This document shows positions 56,001 through 64,000 of a stretch of 64,000 bases of DNA, piece by piece (the stretch's first letter is position 1; every line of letters begins with the position of its first letter). The notes beneath the pieces were generated by a model. It worked only from the letters and a program-made list of their open reading frames with translations. It was not told the DNA's origin and searched no databases. The DNA is taken from NCBI RefSeq assembly GCF_026151205.1, contig NC_087072.1, positions 5,814,084 through 5,878,083 of the forward strand, written 5' to 3'. Both the position numbers and the translations under genes were made by a program. Source of the stretch: Bolinopsis microptera (lineage: Eukaryota; Ctenophora; Tentaculata; Lobata; Bolinopsidae).

Positions 56001-59000
56001 TTAAGAACATTAGTAACATTGTCCGGGCATATTTTCATCGAGATTAAATAAACGTCTTTAGTGAACGCCTTTAAACTTATTTACATTTTTGAAGCTGCAT
56101 TATTGGCTATTTTTCTTTCATCTCAGGTTTAAGCATCTTATTTTAAACTCGGGTTACCCTTAATCCTTATTTCTTAAATCACCTTTCTTAACAAAGGCAA
56201 CTTATTAGCCATCAAATTCGAGCTACGGTTTTAATTCGATCAACCAATAACCATGATTGTCGCCATTATCGTACAAAAAAGTGGTGTGATAACACATCCA
56301 GTCCGTTTTCGAATTTCCAGTTATTAAATTCCTTATTTTATAGGTACTTTTATAGTAAGGCTACCAGGAATAGAGTCTATTTTTACGTTGTTCCCGGAGA
56401 TTTACTTCACTTGTTTAGTGAACGCCCTTCTTCGTGACCTCGATAGTTTTTGTTGGCTTACTTAATACTTACCTTACTTATATACTTATCATTGTCCTCC
56501 CTACAAATGAAGAAATATATCTCTTTATTTACAGTGTTATATTAATATTTAACACTTATTTGCAATACTTTAAGCGTTTGTTATGTGCTTATCTCTTCGG
56601 TTATCGACCACAATGGTTGAAATTTTTGGACACTTTTCCATTATTGTCTGCAAATTAAAGTGAGAAAAGTCATTAGCCGATATTATGATTCGTACAAGGC
56701 TTGGAGTACAATCCAAAGTTTTCCCACCCGTTTATGAAATTATCGGTTGCGATAATTTTCATCATTTAACAAATTAACACCTCGTGCCGACACTGCCGAA
56801 TTCCTGCTGTTTCCATGTTCCATGTGTGTTGAGCTTGATCACTTTCGGGTCGTGGAAATTTTATCAGAGACCAGCATCCAATTCTCTTCACATCCTGACT
56901 AACTGCTGAGTTCACAGTCTTGACCTGTAATCAATAATTTCATTTTGGTGCAGTGACTCATCTCAATTAAGTATATTGTACGCTTATGTCACGTTGTCAC
57001 ATTAGCTCTCCCTGCAGATAACTCACCTCGTTACGGCTCCTTCACGGGTAGCTGAATTTCCGGAATTTTATTGGGATAACTCCACCAATGATACCAATGA
57101 TACGGTGACCGTGATCAACTATTTATAAGATCGTGAGTAAATTGTTATAGTAGGTTGCATTGTGTGCCCATTAGGTGCAAGAGCAATGAACTGCTGGGCT
57201 GCATTACCGGATAAGAATACGTCACCCGATTACTATACCACCTGGTCACCGGTGGGGCTCGTTACCGGTTTATTGGCGGTTATTAGTCGGCGACAAAACT
57301 TGTCGCTATGTGTCAGCCTCAGACAGGTTAGAAAAATGTCAACTCTTGTTTTGTTTCTGTTAATTTAGCGTTTTCGGCCGGCCTATTGTTCGACTCCTGT
57401 GAAACTTACTCTTTTCTTTTAGTATCAATAGAGATATTTCAGGCTTGTGGGAATTTTGTTAATTTTTAAATTGTTTCAAATTTATTGAAAACAAGACATT
57501 GTCTCCACTGTTTCAAGCCTGGGAAATTAAAACTTTTCGTCGCGAACTCTAATATCCATCAGTTTCAGCTACCGCACGATTGCAAGAGTTTTGTTTATAG
57601 CAAGTTGTTAATTCTGAAAGCTGTTTGATATTTCCCCCTATCTTTACTGCACGTGGCGGTGAAAGTGTGATGCCACTAAACTCGACATGTAGTAGTCACC
57701 GTCCTTAAACCCAGTCTGTTTATCCTGGTCTAGTAAACGAGTTCAGGTTTACTCACGCGATGCTCCGCACAGGTGCTCCGTTGCAAGTCAATTTAATTCA
57801 AATTATCGTTTGGAACGTGTGATTACAGGAATTGGCAACAGCTTGACGTCTTGTAGCCGAGGTTGGTCTGGGGACGTATGACACCTCCGCCCCATATTAC
57901 CACCACTCTCCGTGTCTGACAGAGCACTTTCAGCTCTCGTCTGTCAAAAAAACACAAAAAAGTGTTTCTTTGTGGGAAACAAAGCGTTAACAATTAATGT
58001 CAATAGTTGGGAGCACATGGTTCCGCATGTGGCGGGATGCCCGTCAGTTACTGCGTGTCACACTATCGATAGCCAATGCGCGGCGCCATCTATTGCACGT
58101 GTCTGTGTTGTCATGGTAACAACAGGGTCATGTGACCAAGCAGATCACGCATCCCTGAAGGGTGATAGATCACGCGCATTTTCAGGCTCTGGCTCCCTAT
58201 TTTGTCTGTGGGGTCCACAAAAAGATTGTATCTCGAGCCGATCATTATTAAACCACCCAGTTAGTGTATTAGTCTATCTTTATTTAAACTATATCTGCAG
58301 GAACTTAGCATCAACCATTTCCCAAATTCTATGTTGTTTCTCGATCTATATCTCCCGCTCTCCCTCTATTTCACATTCGAGCAGTTCACTGCTCAGTTCA
58401 CAGTTCCGGATTATGTCGTGTTAGCTCACTGATTATTGTTCCATATCACTTTAACAGATATATATCGAGTATTGGAACGGTAATCTCTGGAACCAGCTGG
58501 CGGGGCAGTGGCAGTGTGAAACTAACTGTCGCCCTAGGGGGTTATTAAGTGAAGGAGACCTGCAAATTTCCAATAATTACCGCTCCCTGGCGCTCTTGAA
58601 ATTAATCAAACAGTTATTTTGGTGCGGTGCAGTGAGATTTGGGTACTGGTGATCAGGTACCGTGATCACAAATAACTCAACTATTTGAAAGTTTGTGAAG
58701 TTTCACATCAAGTACCCGTGTGAGGTTCTATTGCTTGATTAATCAGTTGGTAGCAATCAAATAAGCTATTTGATCGCCTCAACTTCGTCCTCTATCGATT
58801 ATATTTTAGATTGACAGGTCTTCGTTGATTCCCAGGCATCATCGTTTTTGAAATTATATTTACAACGCAAAAATTTAAACGACCAATCAGGAGGCACCAA
58901 AAGTTTCCCAGAATCCTTACTGAACCCAGAGACGTTCGATCAGATCTGTCGATATAAAATGGACCTTCCTTGGTAAGCTTCACAACTGAAGCCTGAATTC

Positions 59001-60449
59001 CGAAACAGCTAGGATAAGATAACATTTGTAATACGAATGCCCAGCCTCTTGAAGTTTAACGCTGTACTACTCGAGTATCAATATCTTACTTTTCAATTTA
59101 AAACAGAGCCGCACCGAACTCTAGGATATATATTATATAAGTTTAATTCAACGGATCTGTCTTTGGCTAATCTTAGATCTGTTTCCATAAGAGAACTTTG
59201 CACTGGTTTAAAGAACTTGAATATGTTGTTGGGAATTTTTTATGGTTTTTCGCCTTCCTTTGATGATTTAAGTCTAGGTTTATGTTAAGGCGTCATGAGA
59301 ATGGGTTAAACTATTTCTGTCAGATCGTAATGATGTGTTGTAGTTTCTATGGCAACAGGTTTAGTGTTACTGGAGCTACGAAACCGGTGTGGAACACGAG
59401 CTGAACAGCTCATTCTTCTAAAATTACTGAAATTAATCGAAAGGAAGCCAAAAAATGTGTCATGGAACTGGTAGAGAGCCGATTAACAGGCAGTTGGCAA
59501 TTTGAGAGTTTCGAGGTTTAGGGCGTTGAAAATAAACTAATAATGCTCACGTGCGCAGCACAGACTCAGGTCCGCATGGTAACATACATTCGTCCTGGTA
59601 ACTGGCTGCGCGGCCAACCTGCAGGCCGACCAGCGCCGTGCCATCAGTGCCACTTTGCTCTTGTTGGTCTTTTTGGGTTCGACCTCCTTGTTCTTCCGAG
59701 TTGACCCCAGATTGGGACCTCTTGATAGGGGGCTGCAAGTCCAAAGTGGTCGGTATACTTTTTGTTCTTTATCTGTTTGCAGTCGTATCAGTTTAACTGT
59801 ACTACTCGATAATATCTGTTGTACTTTGGCCTGGTTGCTGTTAAAAGTTCAATTGCTGTTAAAAGTCCTGTTTGCGGCATATTAACTGTTTGCCGGTAGC
59901 CGGCACAGATCAGCTGTGGGTCTGTTGGTGCGTGGCCGGCCTGATCACCCGGGCCCGCGTGTGTCCCACACAGCCAAACAATTGTTTGCAGCTCCTTGCA
60001 CAGCTCATCTACCATTTAGTGTATGTTGTTTGGCACTTGATGGCTTCGGACCAAAATAATTGAGTACTGACACAAAAGAAAGATAAGCAGTGTTTATAAT
60101 TAAGAAATTGACACTTGTTTTCTAAGTTGGGCCGTGTTTGGGAGTGCCCCGGGTCCCCCCTCAGCTAGCTCTCACAAGGATTCTCCCTTATCAAGTCTAA
60201 CGCCACTCTTGTGTCTATTCTCGTATCTTTTCATATTTCTTGTACGTCATTTCCGTTACTTCTCACTTTGCTTGCTCTTACCGGATATTTGAAGTCATGT
60301 CGATAACGTTTTTGTAGACGAAGGATTATGCCTAACTTGTTACATTTTGATACAAATATCTGCCATGTTTACTTTGATTTAAACCTTCACATTTGTAACC
60401 CAAATCTCCGTTATCTAGCTCTCTGTTCTACAATCTCTCTCTCGCTATC
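50028..60449. other. 10-kb region upstream of the DMRT gene, no gene recognised
   Basis: No domain or phase-consistent exon chain was found. Two GC-richer overlapping ORFs at 51.7-52.3 kb have tail-like Tyr/Pro/Thr-rich sequence on opposite strands, but neither could be joined to other exons. Other ORFs (for example 52785-53030, 57162-57368, 57912-58424 and 59547-60063) look like chance openings. The region includes a CACGTG cluster (listed separately) and may be regulatory. Confidence 0.4.
55177..55293. promoter_or_regulatory. cluster of CACGTG E-boxes
   Basis: CACGTG occurs at 55177-55182, 55205-55210, 55248-55253 and 55268-55273, with a CACATG at 55288-55293. The last three lie in a 20-bp tandem repeat (CTATTG(G/T)CACGTGTCCAAAA type). 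CACGTG is the palindromic target of Myc/Max-, Hes- and USF-type bHLH factors. Four perfect sites within 97 bp are far more than expected by chance. The nearest recognised gene is DMRT, 5.2 kb downstream. Confidence 0.5.
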
Positions 60450-61987
60450 ATGATCACCACGCACCCGTACAACTTTAGTTCCGATGTGGAACGTCCTTCT
60501 CGTGCCCCAACTTGTGCCCGATGCAGGAACCACGGAGTTTCCCTCCTACTTAAGGGCCACAAGAGGTACTGTCCGTGGAGGGACTGCGAGTGTAGCAAGT
60601 GTAGCCTTATCATCCAACGAAGACAGGTCAGTTCCTTAAATTGTTATCTGTAAACTTGTGGCTACTGTAAAATCTGCTCTTCGGTTCAACTTACCGTCTA
60701 CTGTTTTTCAGACCTCGTTTTAGACTTATTTCCAAAAAATTTTAAACGGAATGTTCACATTTGATGGTTGTGATGTTGTTGGTCGCGTGTGGCAGCCTCA
60801 TAACTCCTGAACCACCAGGTGATGGCAGCACAAGTCGCTCTTAGGAGACAGCAGGCACAGGAGGAATCAATGAGATTACACCTTGGACTTAGCCTGGGTT
60901 TTTACCCGTCTCAACAAATCAGTCAGGTAAATAAACGACTTTGTTGGCAGGCTTATGTGAAAGATTTTTACTGTTTTTGATGTCTAGTATAACATAACTT
61001 TCGACTCTGTTATACAGACTATCCCCAATGATCTTACTTCGAATCTCTCTAACAACATTGTCAGATCATCTGCTATAATAAAACCTATTTTTTAACCGTC
61101 TATACTCCACTTTACCCGCCGCAAATCATTTGATCAAAACCTTCATTTGATCCTTGCCACTCTAATATGATTTGTCGTCAAGAGAGCCAACAATTAATTG
61201 TATCTTCCGGACAGGATCCCAACAATACCTCACCCGGAGGTGATGCCAACACTTCTCCTCGACCTGGTGACCAAGTCATGAAGGAGTCCGGTTCTCCTTC
61301 CTCGACATCACCCGCACCCACTCAACGTGAGTATTGCTGCAAATCTTATATCATTAAATATTAAAAGAGGCTTCGTTTTGGAATGTGGTGTTTTTCTATA
61401 TTTGAATTTTTAGTCATCGCTCTTTATAAATTCTACAAAAAAGATGGCCTCTTATAAACTCAACGCGACCATACTTATAAAACGTTTTACTTTACATTCA
61501 AACTGTTGAATTTATGACTAAATGTGAATATATTTGGCCAGGTACTGAAGCTGAACAACAAGAATTAAACAACAGCCAGAACAGAAGTCCCGCCCGGAAA
61601 AGATCACCCTTGGAATTGTTGATGGCGCTATTCCCCGAACACGCAGCTGAAAATATTCAGGTTATTACTATTCATCTTTTCCGTTGTCAAAATTCTTGTG
61701 ATAAAAAAGTAGAAAATGCTATCTGCCGAATGTTTATTCACCAAATATCTACTCCCAGACCCCTTCACTTAATATTATTTCAGGCTGCACTAATCGCCTG
61801 TCAAAACGAGGAGATCCGCACTATAGAGTACCTCTTGACAATCCGTCGCCAGAGTGGCATGGCGGAGAAGAGACCCCGAAACTCCCCACCAGTCACCAAC
61901 CCCGTAACCTCCACCACCCCCACTACTCAGGAGACCATCATCCCTCAAACCACAACCTCTCTCCAGCTCCCGCCCATATCGCTCAAG
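60450..61987 (+). CDS. DMRT transcription factor (DM plus DMA domains), 3' end not found
   Basis: Exons 60450-60626, 60819-60926, 61215-61326, 61542-61660 and 61784-61987 join in phase (0, 0, 1, 0) into 240 residues. The DM domain (about 20-72) has the zinc-binding intertwined CARCRNHG...LKGHKRYC...[11 protein letters not shown] pattern, and the first intron cuts it just before [16 protein letters not shown] (CUE-like) domain at about 141-175 has [14 protein letters not shown]...[10 protein letters not shown] and is itself split by intron 4. A Pro/Thr/Ser-rich region follows. This pairing defines the DMRTA (dmrt3/4/5) type. These bind DNA through the minor groove and act in sexual, neural and other differentiation. 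Exon 5 ends at AAG|gttcgt; if unspliced, the frame continues to a TAA at 62078-62080. Exon 3 could begin earlier, near 61182. Confidence 0.85.
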
Positions 61988-64000
61988 GTTCGTTTGTTAA
62001 TCTCATCGATTATTATTCCCGCTTTAATTGATGCTTTTCATCTAGCTAGAGTATACGTCTGTATACTATTATGCCTCTAATTCTGTCCAGCGAATAACAT
62101 GAATCTATTCAATAATAATATTTTCCCATTAAACAGTGAATCTATTCTATAGTATTTTTGGGGGCCATTAAACTGCTTCAGTCATTAGTTTGGCGAGCTA
62201 ATTTACTTTTGCACTAAGTTGTCATTGTGCGGTGTTCTCTGTTAATGAACGGTTTTCACCCACCATCCTATTTGGCACCTCATAATTAGTGAATTTTTGG
62301 TGACATATACCATTGAGAGGATCGTGTTTTGTGGGCCGCCCAACCAATGGGGTGCTGAAGATCGGTACCCTATTGTTTGCCAATAACCCCACTGGTCATT
62401 GTCAGTTTTAAAATTCAAATAACTGATTCACGTTCCACTAGTAGAGCCTCCCCCCTCTCGGTGTGTCATTTCTCAATAAGTATAATAGTAAAATATATAG
62501 TTGGGGAGGCCGGGGTAGGACACGTGAACTCAGGATCTCTGAAACTAGCTCTATTGCTCGGGGCCGGCTTGTCATTCAATCATTGTAAAGAGGATCTTAA
62601 TTCTTGATATATTATACTAATAACAATTAGAGAAGATGTGTATACTGCAACGAGACAGGCAATAATAATTAATGGTATTATTATAATGCAAGGGCTGGTT
62701 TTCCTCCCCTCCCCTCCCCTCTAGCTCTCTCTCTCTCTTTCTAAACCACTCTTTTCATTCGGAGAGGAAGATGTCATTGCTCCTTTATAAACCAAAACAA
62801 AACACAGGCGTGGGCACCTTAATCGTATTTCACGATTTGCATGCTGGTCATTGGCTCGTACAGGAAACCGTTATCGCTGCTGAGGAGATATAACCTTGTT
62901 AGAGGGAGTAGCAGATGGGATAATATCACAACAATAAGGAACTGAGCATGGGAATTAGCTAATTTGTGGTATTGTTAGTGCCACACAAGTTCTAGTTACG
63001 GAGCAGCTACCAATGGAACAGAGGTCACGTTGGTCACGTGACATGAGTTCCTCAGAGTGGAGGTCCTAGTGATAACTGATAACCCCTTCACATTAAATCA
63101 CATGAAGAGATCGGTAGCCGGTATTGTAAACCAATTGTACGGATTGTAGGGTAGCTGATAAACTGTCAGTGTGCCAATTAGGGAGACGCTATCACCCATC
63201 AGGGCAGCTGACATCATATCTGGCAGCACGGGTCAGGGGCAGTGAGGCAGAGAGGGGAGCCACGCGGCTACCCTGACTCACAAGTCATGTGGTGGTAGCC
63301 ACACATGTACCAGATCACATCAGGTATCGCGTCTAGCTGGACTCTGATCTGGGATCAGGACCTGGAAACTTCCCAGACAATTGCCCTGATTTTACTAGGT
63401 TTTACCACCACTGGTACCCCCAGTGGCATCTGAACTGCTCGCATCGCATGAGGCACGGGTCGCTAATGTCCACTCTGGCCGCAACTGTCAACATAGAACT
63501 GGCTGTGTACAAATAGCTGCCGACTTGTTGGTGTACGTCACGTTTACCGGAGGAATTTAAACCAATTCCATCACGGCCGAGTCAAATGTTAGCACACCGC
63601 TAAAAACATGGTGGTCCTGGCGAGGCATAGCACTTCACCTCGGGCTTCAGGCGTGGTTAGGAAGTGTGTCTACAGGAGGCCGGGGTGGTTCAGATATCAC
63701 TTCAGTTAACGGCAGGGAGGGCATTAGTGCACATTAGTGGTGGGGTATATTAGCTTTGCGGTGACATACAGTGATCCACTTATCTCATGACACTAACAGA
63801 AGTATAGGACGTGGTCTCCTTTCAGCCCACGCCGATAAAAGGAGCCCTTCAAAGGAACACCTGTAGAATGTGTTCAGTATTTACCCCACCTTTGACATGG
63901 AACCCTTTGATCTGCATGGCTTTATTTGTCACAACATTCTGGAGAAACGTCCGATTAACTCGGTTAAAGGGCAATTTTCCCGTTACCTTCTCTAACATGA
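61988..64000. other. downstream of DMRT exon 5; no further exon recognised
   Basis: Any last DMRT exon should lie here or beyond the window. A pyrimidine tract (CCCCTCCCCTCCCCTC followed by CT repeats) is at about 62704-62740. The ORF at 62377-62607 has no recognised domain. Confidence 0.4.

Noticed and set aside
57912-58424. 170-codon plus-strand ORF
   Set aside because: It has no domain, signal peptide, splice context or repeat pattern, and its composition looks like chance.
1-64000. CRISPR arrays, operons and bacterial-type promoters
   Set aside because: The sequence is eukaryotic with spliced genes. The tandem repeats have no unique spacers of CRISPR type.

Overview
This is animal nuclear DNA, AT-rich, with small genes split by GT-AG introns, many simple and dispersed repeats and several non-LTR retrotransposon remains. 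A secreted protein with ten ShKT modules, a sema-domain membrane protein, a DM-domain (DMRT) gene with a DMA domain and retroelement types common in cnidarians suggest an early-branching metazoan, most likely a cnidarian. No rRNA, mitochondrial or lineage-diagnostic sequence settles this.

Layout. 0.4-5.3 kb: two minus-strand genes, an F-box/leucine-rich-repeat protein with a broken frame and a two-exon BTB protein. 7.0-7.35 kb: a 12-bp minisatellite. 10.4-11.2 kb: a three-exon C2H2 zinc-finger gene (minus). 12.1-18.6 kb: retroelements, namely a decayed pol-like fragment, a 220-bp hairpin and a nearly complete two-ORF LINE (minus) with an intact endonuclease/reverse-transcriptase ORF but a 5'-truncated ORF1. 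18.7-26.3 kb: a repeat-dense zone with several shared repeat families, a fragment of a second LINE reverse transcriptase, a ~343-bp satellite with ABAB higher-order organisation and a short CCCTAA cluster. 26.3-34.4 kb: no gene recognised.

34.5-42.4 kb: a 13-exon plus-strand gene for a single-pass sema-domain receptor-like protein. Its 2.6-kb third intron holds a complete antisense gene for a secreted protein with ten ShKT modules, and its tenth intron is almost entirely a 19-bp minisatellite. 45.2-46.4 kb: a solo LINE ORF1. 47.4-50.0 kb: a predicted four-exon gene for a 152-residue type I membrane protein. 50-60.4 kb: no gene recognised, but a cluster of CACGTG boxes lies about 5 kb upstream of the DMRT gene. 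60.45-61.99 kb: five exons of the DMRT gene; its 3' end was not found.

Multi-exon models were built by hand from splice signals, reading phase and recognisable domains. Individual splice sites are predictions unless stated otherwise. No homology search was run, and family calls rest on motif recognition.
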